Source: Brenneria izadpanahii (GTDB lineage: Bacteria; Pseudomonadota; Gammaproteobacteria; Enterobacterales; Enterobacteriaceae). Taken from it: a stretch of 64,000 nt of DNA. Both the position numbers and the translations under genes were made by a program. The stretch covers positions 496,001 to 560,000 of the forward strand of contig NZ_CP050854.1 in the NCBI RefSeq assembly GCF_017569925.1, read 5' to 3'. The stretch's first letter is position 1. Each line of letters starts with the position of its first letter. The notes under the pieces are model-generated. The model saw only the letters and a list, made by a program, of their open reading frames with translations. It had not been told where the DNA came from and did not search any database. Shown here one piece after another: positions 37,506 to 48,295 of the stretch.

Positions 37506-38411
37506 ATGGCCTTTTGTGGGGTAATTGTTGTGACCGCTCAATTGATCCTGAAAAAAGATGACTTCTTCGCATCCGCTTCCCAGCCGGTGGCGGTGGCGGA
37601 TCGCTATCCGCAAAACGTCTTTGCCGAGCACACGCACGAATTTTGCGAATTGGTTCTGGTGTGGCGCGGCAACGGCCTGCATGTGCTGAATGACCGGCCC
37701 TACCGGATAACCTGCGGGGATCTGTTTTATATCCGGGCGGAAGATCGCCACAGCTACGAATCGGTTAACAATCTGACTCTGCATAACATCATCTATTGTC
37801 CTGAACGGCTGCAGCTGAATGTCGACTGGCAGGAGTTGCTGCAGCCTAAACAGCAGCAGGGAAGCGATCCCCGCTGGCGGCTAAGCAGTCATGGCATGGC
37901 GCAGGCGCGCCAGGTGATTGGTCAAATCGAGCATGAAAGCAGGAAACGCGATCGGTTGTCCCGCTGCTTTCTGGAAAGTCTGTTTCTGAATCTCGCCATT
38001 ACGCTGTGCCGCCACCGTTACCAACCCGTCAATGCCGAGCGCCTGGCGGAAGGCGAGAAGCTCGATCTGTTGATCGCGGAGCTGGTCAATAGCCTCGATA
38101 GCCCATTCAACTTTCAAGCCTTTTGTCATCAGCATCAGGTGGCCGAACGCCCGTTGCGCCAGCTATTCCGCGAACAGACCGGTATGACGATCGGCCAGTA
38201 TCTGCGCCAGTTGCGTATCTGTCAGGCCAAATACCTGTTGCGTCATAACGATATGCTAATCAGCGAGATAGCCGTGCGCTGCGGTTTTGAGGACAGCAAC
38301 TATTTTTCGGTGGTCTTTACCAAGGAAACGGGGATGACGCCGCGCTTGTGGCGTCAGCAGTGCGGCGAGCGATCCGGCGAAAAAGAAAAAGCGCTCACGC
38401 GCGCCGAATAG
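37506..38411 (+). CDS. rhaR: RhaR, AraC-type activator of rhaSR
   Basis: 301-residue paralogue of RhaS that activates rhaSR transcription with L-rhamnose. It shows [20 protein letters not shown] and [20 protein letters not shown] in the sensing domain and the two helix-turn-helix motifs near the end ([20 protein letters not shown] and [18 protein letters not shown]). E. coli RhaR is 282 residues; this one has a longer C-terminal tail ([15 protein letters not shown]). It is convergent with lysC, separated by a strong hairpin. Confidence 0.93.
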   Translation: MAFCGVIVVTAQLILKKDDFFASASQPVAVADRYPQNVFAEHTHEFCELVLVWRGNGLHVLNDRPYRITCGDLFYIRAEDRHSYESVNNLTLHNIIYCPERLQLNVDWQELLQPKQQQGSDPRWRLSSHGMAQARQVIGQIEHESRKRDRLSRCFLESLFLNLAITLCRHRYQPVNAERLAEGEKLDLLIAELVNSLDSPFNFQAFCHQHQVAERPLRQLFREQTGMTIGQYLRQLRICQAKYLLRHNDMLISEIAVRCGFEDSNYFSVVFTKETGMTPRLWRQQCGERSGEKEKALTRAE

Positions 38412-38436
38412 TTCTTTGCCGGAGCGCGCAATTGCG

Positions 38437-38472
38437 GCCGGTATCAGGCGCGAATGCGCGCCTGATACCGGC
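38437..38472. terminator. 16-bp perfect hairpin between convergent rhaR and lysC
   Basis: GCCGGTATCAGGCGCG (38437-38452) and its exact complement (38457-38472) with a 4-nt loop. Symmetric placement suggests a bidirectional transcription barrier; there is no T tract on either side. Confidence 0.6.
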
Positions 38473-38482
38473 TATGCGGGGG

Positions 38483-39844
38483 TTATTCAAACAGGCTGCG
38501 ATGCAGCGTTTGCACTACGCGTTCGGCGTCCTCGCCAGGCACCAGGAAGCACAGATTGTTGCTGCTGGCGCCGTAGCAAATCAAGCGGATATTAAACGGA
38601 TCCAGCACGCCAAAGACCTCTTTGCCCACCCCGCAGGCCTGCGACAGTTTGTTGCCGATTAACGCCACCAGCGACAGGTTCTCTTCCACTTCCACCCGGC
38701 ACAGCGAGGACAACTCGGTCAGCAATGCGCTGGACAACAGGCTATCGCCGGTTGAGGTCGAACCGGTGGTGTCCAGCGTCAATGCCACATTTACTTCAGA
38801 TGTGGTGATCAAATCCACCGAGATATTATGACGGGCCAGAATGCTGAATACTTCCGCCAGAAAGCCGCGCGCGTGCAGCATATTCAGACTATGCAGCGTG
38901 AGCAGCGTTTGTTTGCGGCGCAGCGCCAGCGCACGGAATAACGGCGGGTTTTCCGTTTTGTTGCACACCAGCGTGCCGCCCGCCGCAGGATCTTTGCTGG
39001 AGCCGACAAACACCGGAATGTCGCTGCGCACCGCGGGCAGCAGCGTGGCCGGATGCAGTACTTTCGCGCCGAAGGTCGCCATCTCGGCGGCTTCTTCAAA
39101 CATAATCTGGTCGATGCGTTTGGCCGCCGGCACTACGCGCGGGTCGGTGGTATAGATTCCGGGCACATCGGTCCAGATATCAATGCGGGCGGCATTCAGG
39201 GCTTCGCCCAGCAGTGCCGCGGTGTAATCGCTGCCGCCGCGGCCCAGGGTGGTGGTCCGGCCCTTGGCCTCGCTGCCGATAAAGCCTTGCGTGATGACTA
39301 GCCCTTTATCCAAACGGGGCTGCAACTGGCTGCGCGTGAGTTCCCCTAATGCCGTGCAATCGGGTTCCGCGCGTCCGAAATGGTCGTTGGTGCGCATGAC
39401 CTTGCGCACGTCAAACCATTCGGCGATTACCTCGCGCTGGCGCAAAACTTCAACAAACAGCAGCGTGGACATCAGTTCGCCGTGGCTGACCAGTTCATCC
39501 GTCAATGCGTTGGAGGTCGCCAATGCGGCAGCTTCAGACAGGGTGGTGACATTTTCGAGCATGCGGTCGATTTCGTCGCGGATCACCGCTGGTTCCGCCA
39601 GACGGTCGATGATGGCGTATTGGATTTTACGAATCTGATCCAGGATATGAAGACGCTGCTCCTGCCCCTGACCTTCCGCCAGAGCAACCAGCAAATTGGT
39701 GACGCCGGCAGAGGCGGACAGCACCACAACCCGGACATCGGGGTTGGAAAGCACAATATCCGCGCTGTGATTCATGGCGTCAAAATCAGCGACGCTGGTG
39801 CCGCCGAATTTGGCGATAATAATAGGGTTGGCTTGTTCGGACAT
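38483..39844 (-). CDS. lysC: Lysine-sensitive aspartokinase 3
   Basis: 453-residue enzyme phosphorylating aspartate, first step of the aspartate family. ATP/Asp-binding AKFGGTSVADFDAM at the N-terminus, LGRGGSDYTAALLGEAL and DPRVVPAAKRID in the catalytic domain, and two ACT domains (SLNMLHARGFLAEVFSILA; ISVDLITTSEV) in the last about 150 residues for allosteric lysine binding. E. coli LysC has 449 residues. A lysine riboswitch precedes the gene, so expression and activity both respond to lysine. SD GAGGTG lies before the ATG. Confidence 0.97.
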   Translation of the reverse strand: MSEQANPIIIAKFGGTSVADFDAMNHSADIVLSNPDVRVVVLSASAGVTNLLVALAEGQGQEQRLHILDQIRKIQYAIIDRLAEPAVIRDEIDRMLENVTTLSEAAALATSNALTDELVSHGELMSTLLFVEVLRQREVIAEWFDVRKVMRTNDHFGRAEPDCTALGELTRSQLQPRLDKGLVITQGFIGSEAKGRTTTLGRGGSDYTAALLGEALNAARIDIWTDVPGIYTTDPRVVPAAKRIDQIMFEEAAEMATFGAKVLHPATLLPAVRSDIPVFVGSSKDPAAGGTLVCNKTENPPLFRALALRRKQTLLTLHSLNMLHARGFLAEVFSILARHNISVDLITTSEVNVALTLDTTGSTSTGDSLLSSALLTELSSLCRVEVEENLSLVALIGNKLSQACGVGKEVFGVLDPFNIRLICYGASSNNLCFLVPGEDAERVVQTLHRSLFE

Positions 39845-39954
39845 TTAAAAACACCTCGTGCAGGGGGCTATTGTTCTCATTTTAACAACAGCAGTTATTA
39901 ATCAGCCTTGGCACAAGGGAAGAGCGGTAAGCAGGGAGCAGGCGTAGAAAGCAA

Positions 39955-40182
39955 AACTACGATACACCCAGAAGCGCTCCACCTTGCTGAACGCCCTTGT
40001 AGGGCGAACCGGGTGACAACCCAGGGGATTCAGCCCCTGCGGTCGATGAAGTGAACTCCGTATTTTCATATCATCTCGGCATCGCTCCCCCTCGGATACC
40101 ATCAGCGGACTACGGATCCTCTGATATCTTACCTGGGCGACGCTCCTCTTCTGGCTTGCGTACTGAAAGCGCAAGTACGCCG
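39955..40182 (-). promoter_or_regulatory. Lysine riboswitch in the lysC leader
   Basis: On the minus strand the leader carries the conserved parts of the lysine aptamer in E. coli lysC order: CGCAAGCCAGAAGAGGAGCG, a GGTATCCGAGGGGGAGCGATG segment, CAGGGGCTGAATCCCCTGGG with TTGTCACC, and AGGTGGAGCGCTTCTGGGTG. Between the aptamer and lysC lies CCTTGTGCCAAGG, a small hairpin also seen in E. coli. There the switch lowers translation initiation and exposes RNase E sites when lysine binds; the same is inferred here. Confidence 0.92.
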
Positions 40183-40289
40183 TTACAAATAGCGGGTTCT
40201 CCCGCCGCTGTCAATAAACAAACTCGGCAGACGCGCATTTATCAAGAAAAGGGATCTCAATTGTCGATTTACGGGATACAATCGATTAA

Positions 40290-41978
<1,689 letters not shown>

Positions 41979-41991
41979 GTCGTCAATAGCG

Positions 41992-42019
41992 AAAAAGGCG
42001 GGTAATCCCCGCCTTTTTT
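41992..42019 (+). terminator. Terminator of pgi
   Basis: AAAGGCGGG / CCCGCCTTT stem with a short loop and a T run, 14 bp after the stop codon. Confidence 0.92.
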
Positions 42020-42041
42020 ATATTGTGCGATCGCGCGGCAA

Positions 42042-42134
42042 TCAACGATTAAGCGGTATTTCCACGCTCAGCCCGGTGCTGCCGCTGTTATCGCTATCGG
42101 TGTACCACACGCTGGTATCAAACTTCACCTTTGA
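42042..42134 (-). pseudogene. Possible remnant of an outer-membrane protein gene
   Basis: On the minus strand, about 30 codons (KFDTSVWYTDSDNSGSTG, then LSVEIPLNR and a stop) read like the C-terminal strand of a beta-barrel, with alternating residues and no start codon. A stop (TAA) immediately precedes. It could be chance; codon composition and the protein-like pattern are the only support. The rest of 42020-42340 shows nothing definite. Confidence 0.25.
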
Positions 42135-42356
42135 TTACCTAATATGCAATATTTTTCTGAGCGTTTACGCCATATCGGCTCTTGGTCGCTTTTATTTTCA
42201 ATATCAGTTCATTGAACGATGAATCATCCTCGTTGGCTTTTACGGTATAGAATGCTAAATGTGATAGCGACATTCATAACGACGGGAATAGTCAGATTGC
42301 TTTGCATCGCAGGACGATGAATCCCAGCGTACTTTTTTAATATCATGGAGGGGAAA

Positions 42357-42701
42357 ATGAAGACCCGCATATTTCTCGGTCTTTCTGCCGCCGCGCTACT
42401 GGCAGGGTGCACGACAGCCAATCAGCTCAGCCCCGCAGGGCAAGCGGTGACGTTTGCGGATACGAAGCCGGGCAACGAATGCCAATTGATCGGTCAGGTC
42501 AGCGGCAGCCAGAAAAACTGGTTTTCCGGCAATAATAATGATGGCAGTTCAATGCGCGGCGCCGCGAATGATCTACGCAATAAAGCGGCGGCTATGGGCG
42601 GGAATACCATTTATGGCGCAACCAGCCCGAGCGCCACTTTACTGTCGAATTTCGTTCCATTGGACAGCAAGATGGTTGGCACCGTTTATAAATGCCCGTA
42701 G
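42357..42701 (+). CDS. yjeI: DUF4156 lipoprotein YjeI
   Basis: 114-residue predicted lipoprotein with the signal MKTRIFLGLSAAALLAGC, lipidated Cys18. The mature part matches E. coli YjeI: CQLIGQVSGSQKNWFSG, SMRGAANDLRNKAAAMGGN and a final YKCP. Function unknown. The ATG at 42357 has GGAGGGG just ahead, so the upstream ATG at 42345 is not used. Convergent with epmB, separated by a terminator. The neighbourhood yjeI-epmB-efp-entericidin is the same as in E. coli. Confidence 0.9.
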   Translation: MKTRIFLGLSAAALLAGCTTANQLSPAGQAVTFADTKPGNECQLIGQVSGSQKNWFSGNNNDGSSMRGAANDLRNKAAAMGGNTIYGATSPSATLLSNFVPLDSKMVGTVYKCP

Positions 42702-42724
42702 GACAATAAGTATCGGCACGACGG

Positions 42725-42755
42725 CCCGGTGAGCGTTCGCCGGGTTTGGTTTTCT
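42725..42755 (+). terminator. Terminator between yjeI and epmB
   Basis: CCCGGTGA / TTCGCCGGG stem (8 pairs including one G-U) followed by tttggttttct. Suits yjeI. Confidence 0.65.
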
Positions 42756-42759
42756 CCGC

Positions 42760-43791
42760 CTACTGGCTTTGCTTCAGCCCTAAATCCAACGGCGTTTTAC
42801 TGGCTTCGCCGCCAATTTCCCGCGCCAGACGGGGAACCAGATAGCCCGATACTTTTGTCAGTAGCGCTTTGACCAGCGCACGCGCCTCTTCATCGCCGAT
42901 CAGAAAATGGGCGGCTCCCTGAACTTTATCCAGAACGTGGAGATAGTAGGGAAGAATGCCGGCGTCAAACAGGGCGTTACTTAGATCCGCCAGCGTATCC
43001 GCGTTGTCATTAACGCCGCGTAGCAGGACGCTCTGGTTCAGCAATGTGACGCCCGCATGGCGCAAACGCACCATACTTTGTGTTAAATCAGGATCGATTT
43101 CCTGCGCGTGGTTAATATGTGTGACCAGCAACACCTGAAGCGATGTCTGTGACAGGCGTTGGCACAACGCTTCAGTGATGCGTGCCGGAATGACCACCGG
43201 TAAACGGCTGTGGATGCGCAGGCGTTTTAGGTGAGGAATTTTTTCCAGCTCGGTTATCAACCAGTCAAGCTCATGGTCTTTGGCCATCAACGGATCGCCG
43301 CCGGAAAAAATAATTTCATCCAGTTCGGGATGTTGCCGTATGTAGTCCAGCGCCTGGCGCCAGTTTGATTTATTTCCCTGATTTTCCTGATAGGGGAAAT
43401 GTCTGCGGAAACAATAGCGGCAGTTAACCGCGCAGGCGCCCTTGACCAGCAGCAACGCCCGATTGTGGTACTTGTGGAGCAATCCCGGCACGACGCTATG
43501 CTGTTCATCCAATGGGTCGTGAGTGAATCCCGGCGCGGCGACGAACTCTTCGCGCGCGGTTAAAACCTGCAATAGAAGAGGATCCCGCGCATTTCCCTTT
43601 TGCATGCGGGCGGCAAACGCGCGCGGAACGCGCAGCGGGAAAAGTCTACGGGCATCAGACCCTTGCCGGAGTTCGGCATGGTGATTCAGCGCCAGAAGTT
43701 GCAGTAACTCGTCAGGATCGGTAATTACGTCCGCAAGTTGCTGCAACCAATCTTCTCTGGAAGGTATATTTAGGGTTACAATGTGTGCCAT
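42760..43791 (-). CDS. epmB: EF-P lysine 2,3-aminomutase
   Basis: 343-residue radical-SAM enzyme converting L-alpha-lysine to R-beta-lysine, the substrate that EpmA attaches to EF-P. The [4Fe-4S] motif is CAVNCRYCF with Cys120, Cys124 and Cys127; IFSGGDPLMAKDHELDW and HSRLPVVIPARIT are family segments, and the PLP lysine lies in the LDKVQGAAHF region. The ATG at 43791 gives the family start MAHIVTLNIPSREDW; the frame reaches 43815. Divergent from efp with 40 bp between. Confidence 0.96.
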   Translation of the reverse strand: MAHIVTLNIPSREDWLQQLADVITDPDELLQLLALNHHAELRQGSDARRLFPLRVPRAFAARMQKGNARDPLLLQVLTAREEFVAAPGFTHDPLDEQHSVVPGLLHKYHNRALLLVKGACAVNCRYCFRRHFPYQENQGNKSNWRQALDYIRQHPELDEIIFSGGDPLMAKDHELDWLITELEKIPHLKRLRIHSRLPVVIPARITEALCQRLSQTSLQVLLVTHINHAQEIDPDLTQSMVRLRHAGVTLLNQSVLLRGVNDNADTLADLSNALFDAGILPYYLHVLDKVQGAAHFLIGDEEARALVKALLTKVSGYLVPRLAREIGGEASKTPLDLGLKQSQ

Positions 43792-43831
43792 TTTTTGGCT
43801 TAGTACCAGTATCAATTTATAGAGGGCCTTT

Positions 43832-44398
43832 ATGGCGACTTATTTTAGCAACGATTTCCGTTCCGGTCTTAAAATCATGTTGGACGGCGAGCCTTACGCT
43901 ATCGAATCGAGCGAGTTCGTTAAACCGGGTAAAGGCCAGGCTTTCGCTCGTGTGAAAATGCGTCGTTTACTGACCGGTAAACTGATTGAAAAAACCTTCA
44001 AATCCACCGATTCTGCTGAAGGCGCAGATGTTGTGGATATGAACCTGACGTACCTGTACAGCGACGGTGAGTTCTGGCATTTCATGAACAATGAAACGTT
44101 TGAACAGTTAGCGGCGGATGAGAAAGCGGTTGGCGACAATGCTAAATGGCTGCTCGATCAGGCTGAATGCATCGTAACGCTGTGGAACGGTCAACCTATC
44201 GCCGTAACGCCGCCGAACTTTGTTGAACTGGAAATTGTCGATACCGATCCGGGCCTGAAAGGCGACACCGCCGGCACTGGTGGTAAACCCGCGACGCTGA
44301 GCACCGGCGCGGTGGTAAAAGTGCCGTTGTTCGTGCAGATCGGCGAAGTGATTAAAGTCGACACCCGTTCCGGCGAATACGTTTCTCGCGTTAAATAA
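43832..44398 (+). CDS. efp: Translation elongation factor P
   Basis: 188-residue tRNA-mimicking factor that relieves ribosome stalling at polyproline. Three beta-barrel domains; the modified loop is [14 protein letters not shown] with Lys34 at the tip, the site of beta-lysylation by EpmA after EpmB action. Both modifying enzymes are encoded in this window. It starts [16 protein letters not shown]. Followed by a strong terminator. Confidence 0.98.
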   Translation: MATYFSNDFRSGLKIMLDGEPYAIESSEFVKPGKGQAFARVKMRRLLTGKLIEKTFKSTDSAEGADVVDMNLTYLYSDGEFWHFMNNETFEQLAADEKAVGDNAKWLLDQAECIVTLWNGQPIAVTPPNFVELEIVDTDPGLKGDTAGTGGKPATLSTGAVVKVPLFVQIGEVIKVDTRSGEYVSRVK

Positions 44399-44419
44399 TC
44401 AAGCTTTTGAAAAAAGCCG

Positions 44420-44442
44420 CCGCCATTCTGGCGGTTTTTTTT
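44420..44442 (+). terminator. Terminator of efp
   Basis: CCGCCA-TTC-TGGCGG hairpin followed by eight T residues. Confidence 0.92.
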
Positions 44443-44567
44443 CGCCTGTATCCGCCGAAACGCCATTAATCTAAAAAAACCACCAGGGCCGCCAATCTTG
44501 ACTATGCTTAAAGAGATCGCTTTTTCGATCGCGAAAACGTTTATTCTTCATTAAGAAGGAATTGATG

Positions 44568-44699
44568 ATGTTAAAGAAAAGTCTGGTTGCTATTTTCTCT
44601 GTATTCATTCTGTCCGCCGTCGTTGGGTGTAATACGACGCGAGGCATTGGGCAGGATGTTGAATCCGGTGGGAAGGCGATACAACGTAGCGCGCAGTAA
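44568..44699 (+). CDS. Entericidin family lipoprotein (EcnA/EcnB-like)
   Basis: 43-residue lipoprotein too short for routine ORF calls. Signal MLKKSLVAIFSVFILSAVVGC ends in lipobox VVGC (Cys21); the mature part NTTRGIGQDVESGGKAI matches the NTxRGxGxD core of entericidins. In E. coli ecnA and ecnB form a toxin-antidote pair after efp; here only one copy is seen and it is closer to EcnB, the bacteriolytic toxin. An AAGGA lies 7 bases before ATG 44568; ATG 44565 is the alternative. Confidence 0.85.
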   Translation: MLKKSLVAIFSVFILSAVVGCNTTRGIGQDVESGGKAIQRSAQ

Positions 44700-45622
44700 G
44701 CTGAGCTCGTCGTTAATATAGCTATCTGACGTTAAATAGGAAAAACAGTAGTCTGAAAGCCGTCGCCCCCTTTATGTTTTCCTATGATGAAATCACTTCG
44801 CATATCATCGCTCCACTTCAGTAAGGACTCGCATTATTGTAGTTCTCATAATGCGGGTCTTTGATTCTCCGCGCCGGCGCGCCCTGCGCCAGTCTTTATC
44901 GGCGGTTTCAGATAATGCGGCGGAAGAAGCATCGCGCCAAAAAGCGGATTGGCGATGAACGTTAAACGTTCGGTACTCCAGCGGGAACTAAACCAGTCAA
45001 AATTCAGTGATGAAGCGTTGTACCTTGTGACGCTATTTAACGCTTGCGTGAGCAAATAAAAATCAAATACCCTTAAATAACCGTCTGGATTAATTAGCCG
45101 ATCGCCCAACTTCGCGAAATTAAAAATCTTCAGTAATGAAGCGGTAAGCGTTATCATTCTGACGGCTATTATTCATAAACATCATTGTTGTTTGCAAAGT
45201 GAAATATAGATATTCTCAAACCATCTTCTGCGATAATCTATTCTCCCCCCTGTTTTTTAGCCGGCTTACTATCACATTAATAGAGCGGATGCCAAACTGA
45301 CTTAATCGAATCTTGATAGTATCTTCATAATTTCTTGTGAAATCTAAGGTTTAATAAAACGATAAAGATGCTGATTGCTGTTCTGGATACATGGTGTTCA
45401 GAACATGGATTCATCAAACAATATGATTTGGATAAAAATATCAAGTTGATGGGCATTAAGATTCCGTGGTGATGGATGGAAATTTCATCAAGAATGGGTC
45501 TGTTTATTTCTATTTTTTAATAGAAGTTAAAGCTGCCAATTTGTTTTTGATATCTGTATTGAGTTGTGAATTTTTCATCTTGCTATATATGCATCTCCTT
45601 TAATAAAACAAGGGTTTTTATC
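44700..45622. other. Long intergenic region, no firm gene
   Basis: About 920 bp. A minus-strand frame of 103 codons (44846-45157, starting MITLTASLLKIFNFAKLGD) has no recognisable family and no clear SD, and may be a decayed gene. Bases 45180-45560 are strongly AT-rich, as often seen before horizontally acquired, H-NS-silenced genes. In E. coli sugE, blc and ampC occupy this interval; none is present. Confidence 0.5.
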
Positions 45623-46567
45623 GTGTCTCAATTCGTGGCCCCACTCCAGACAAATAGAATCACTAACGGTTGGCAGTTAATCATTGCATTGGTTCATGGC
45701 GACCTTACGCCAAGTAAAGAATGGAAAAAAATTCATTTTCGTTTGAAATTTCTATGCCGCTCACTATTGAATTGGCGCCTTACTGTCGGTCTGGCAAATA
45801 TCTTGGCATCCAATTTTCTGATGGAAAAGATCCTACATATGCAACCCGACCTGCCTTGCAAATTGCACCGGCCATACCTGACGGCAAAAATGAACAAGCT
45901 TGAACGCTTGTTTGCATTGCGCGACCATTATACTTTGGTGACGCAGCGTATGCCTTTGAAGCTGCTGTTGGGATGCTTAAATGAAGAGCCTGTTGTTCTT
46001 GGCACCGCTGTGGATAAATATGGCAATAAAGTCATGCTAAAAATGTCATCTATTTCTAGCCTGAATAGAGAAGGGGAAGTCACGGTATTAATGTGTAATG
46101 CCAAGGGCATTATTCTGGCGAAAATTACCTTCATACTTATGAATTATCGTCAACGGCCCACGTTTTTCATTGGCGGTTTACAGGGGGCGAATAAGGAGGT
46201 GCCGCACACTGAAATTCAGGAAACTACCAAGGCATGCTATGGTCTGTTTCCTAAACGGCTGGCGCTAGAAGGCGTTTGTTCATTAGCTCATTATCTTGGC
46301 ATTGATCAGATTATCGCGGTGGGGAATGCCGGGCATATTTATCAAAACTGGCGCTATCATAATAAGAAAGAGGTGTTACACGCTGATTATGATCAGTTCT
46401 GGTCATCGATCGGCGGACGTGAAACGACTTCTGGATATTTTCAGTTGCCATTACGTATTCCCCGCAAACCAATTGAAAGCATCGCCAGTAAGAAACGCGC
46501 TGAATACCGCCGGCGTTATCAGTTACTGGATGAGCTGGAAGGTGAAATGTCTCAGTGGTTTCAATAA
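45623..46567 (+). CDS. VirK/YbjX family protein (DUF535)
   Basis: 314-residue cytoplasmic protein of the VirK/YbjX family, members of which are PhoP-regulated in Salmonella and affect virulence or antimicrobial-peptide resistance in several enterobacteria. Recognisable parts: ERLFALRDHYTLVTQRMP, FFIGGLQGANKEVPHTEIQ and ACYGLFPKRLALEG-CSLAH in the C-terminal half, and RAEYRRRYQLLDELEGEM at the end. The start is uncertain: GTG 45623 follows AAGGG, and the frame extends to GTG 45566. Codon use and surrounding sequence are AT-richer than the neighbours, suggesting transfer. Confidence 0.82.
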   Translation: MSQFVAPLQTNRITNGWQLIIALVHGDLTPSKEWKKIHFRLKFLCRSLLNWRLTVGLANILASNFLMEKILHMQPDLPCKLHRPYLTAKMNKLERLFALRDHYTLVTQRMPLKLLLGCLNEEPVVLGTAVDKYGNKVMLKMSSISSLNREGEVTVLMCNAKGIILAKITFILMNYRQRPTFFIGGLQGANKEVPHTEIQETTKACYGLFPKRLALEGVCSLAHYLGIDQIIAVGNAGHIYQNWRYHNKKEVLHADYDQFWSSIGGRETTSGYFQLPLRIPRKPIESIASKKRAEYRRRYQLLDELEGEMSQWFQ

Positions 46568-46729
46568 TTCCCTTGATGAAGAATATCCGGGAAATCCCAT
46601 TCTCTTTAAGTTCGGGCAGGCCGTTATCAGGATGCTACACGGGCGGATTTATTGCGGTGTCGCCGCTTTCCTGCAACTCGAATTATTTAGCGTAAAAGAT
46701 ACGTCCGTGAGCAGGTTGTAGCGCGCACA

Positions 46730-46760
46730 ATTAAAAACGGCCTGCGCTGGGCAGGCCGTT
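46730..46760 (-). terminator. Terminator of the frd operon
   Basis: Perfect 10-bp stem AACGGCCTGC / GCAGGCCGTT with a 5-nt loop; on the minus strand it is followed by TTTTTAA, 18 bp beyond the frdD stop. Confidence 0.88.
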
Positions 46761-46777
46761 ATAGCGGAACCATCTGT

Positions 46778-47134
46778 TTACAGCGTGACCACGCCGATAA
46801 TGGTGACGACGCTCAAAATAGCCGCCAGACCGTAAAAAACCCATTTCCCCGCGGGGACGTGAATTTTCACATCGTGCATAGAGTGGTGAATACGGTGTAA
46901 ACCGCACCAGATGGGCAGAATAATCATCAGCAGCAGGAATACGCGGCCGATAAAACTCTGACTGAACGCCAGGATGCGTTCATAGCTCAGGGCGTCAGGA
47001 AACAGACCGAGAGGCAGCAGAATACCGACCAGCAGAATGATAACCGGAGAGAAAATGGCGCTCCACATACCACCTGCACCGAATAATCCCCAGAAAGGCG
47101 GTTCATCGGAACGTTTTGGCATTTGATTAATCAC
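46778..47134 (-). CDS. frdD: Fumarate reductase membrane subunit D
   Basis: 118-residue membrane anchor (E. coli 119) with three hydrophobic segments that, with FrdC, holds menaquinol. It starts (GTG)[20 protein letters not shown]; later segments match closely ([20 protein letters not shown]). GTG 47134 has AGGAGG 6 bases before it, which decides the start over a longer frame to 47206. Last gene of frdABCD. Confidence 0.95.
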   Translation of the reverse strand: MINQMPKRSDEPPFWGLFGAGGMWSAIFSPVIILLVGILLPLGLFPDALSYERILAFSQSFIGRVFLLLMIILPIWCGLHRIHHSMHDVKIHVPAGKWVFYGLAAILSVVTIIGVVTL

Positions 47135-47148
47135 GTTATTCCTCCTGA

Positions 47149-47544
47149 TCAGAATAGTAAGGCGATAGCCAGAATGGCCAGCGTTACTACAATGGTAACA
47201 ACCCAAAGCCCTTTAACAATCGGCTCTGGCCCCATCTTCTCGTCTTTCACCACAATGTTGGCGGCTTTAGGCGCCAGGTCAAACCAGGTTTTGGTTTGCA
47301 GCACCGCAGCCAGCAGGGCGATGATATTGATGAGCAGCACCAGTGGATTCTGCAGGAAACCAACAAAGTGCGCCCAGCTTTCCGGACCGTTTTTCAGAGA
47401 GAATACGCCGCACATCAGTATGATGCTGAACCAGACGGCGGGTACGGCCGTACCTTCACGCAGCATATAAAAGCGGTAAAACCCCAGCTTTTTCCACCAG
47501 GATGGCGACATGTCGCGGACATACGCTTTACGTTTGGATGTCAT
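47149..47544 (-). CDS. frdC: Fumarate reductase membrane subunit C
   Basis: 131-residue anchor, the same length as in E. coli, with three membrane segments. It starts [19 protein letters not shown]; Glu29 in [14 protein letters not shown] corresponds to a quinone-site residue. It binds the FrdAB dimer to the inner membrane. Lies 13 bp after frdB and 14 bp before frdD. Confidence 0.96.
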   Translation of the reverse strand: MTSKRKAYVRDMSPSWWKKLGFYRFYMLREGTAVPAVWFSIILMCGVFSLKNGPESWAHFVGFLQNPLVLLINIIALLAAVLQTKTWFDLAPKAANIVVKDEKMGPEPIVKGLWVVTIVVTLAILAIALLF

Positions 47545-47557
47545 TATTGTCCCTCCC

Positions 47558-48295
47558 TTATTGTGGTTTCAGCATAGCGATCATGAAGTCTTTCGCACTT
47601 TCAACCTTGCCTTGCTGAATAGCGGCGGCAGGGTCGACATGCTTCGGACAAACCTCTGAGCAGTAACCTACAAACGTACAGCTCCACACGCCGTTGTTGC
47701 CGTTAAGCTGCGGCATACGTTCTTTCTTACCGTGATCGCGGTTATCCAGATTGTAACGATGCGCCAGCGTGATCGCAGCCGGGCCGATGAACTCAGGGTT
47801 CAGACCGAACTGCGGACAAGCGGCATAGCAAAGACCGCAGTTGATACAGCCGGAGAACTGATGGTATTTGGCCATCTGCGCCGGAGTTTGTTTGTTGGTG
47901 CCGTCCGCCGGTTTACGATCGTTACCGATGATATAAGGCTTGATGGCTTCCAGGCTCTCAATGAAGTGAGTCATGTCGACGACAAGGTCACGTTCGATTG
48001 GGAAATTGCCCAGCGCTTCAATCTTCAACCCGTTCGGATAATCGCGCAGGAAGGTTTTACAGGCTAGCTTGGGAACATTGTTCACCATCATGCCGCACGA
48101 ACCGCAAATAGCCATACGGCAGGACCAGCGGTAGGAGAGGTCGGCAGCCAGGTTATCTTTGATATAACCCAACGCATCCAGTAAGGAAGTCTGCTTATTG
48201 TATGGAACCTCAAACGTCTCAAAATGCGGCGCGCTGTCCAGTTCAGGGTTATAGCGCATGACTTCCATTTTCAGGGTTTGCATTTCGTCAGCCAT
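47558..48295 (-). CDS. frdB: Fumarate reductase iron-sulfur subunit
   Basis: 245-residue electron-transfer subunit (E. coli 244). N-terminal ferredoxin domain holds the 2Fe-2S cluster ([15 protein letters not shown] plus a later Cys); the C-terminal domain holds 4Fe-4S and 3Fe-4S clusters ([15 protein letters not shown] and [11 protein letters not shown]). The start at ATG 48295 gives [12 protein letters not shown] and overlaps the frdA stop by 8 nt; the longer frame to 48349 is not homologous. Confidence 0.97.
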   Translation of the reverse strand: MADEMQTLKMEVMRYNPELDSAPHFETFEVPYNKQTSLLDALGYIKDNLAADLSYRWSCRMAICGSCGMMVNNVPKLACKTFLRDYPNGLKIEALGNFPIERDLVVDMTHFIESLEAIKPYIIGNDRKPADGTNKQTPAQMAKYHQFSGCINCGLCYAACPQFGLNPEFIGPAAITLAHRYNLDNRDHGKKERMPQLNGNNGVWSCTFVGYCSEVCPKHVDPAAAIQQGKVESAKDFMIAMLKPQ

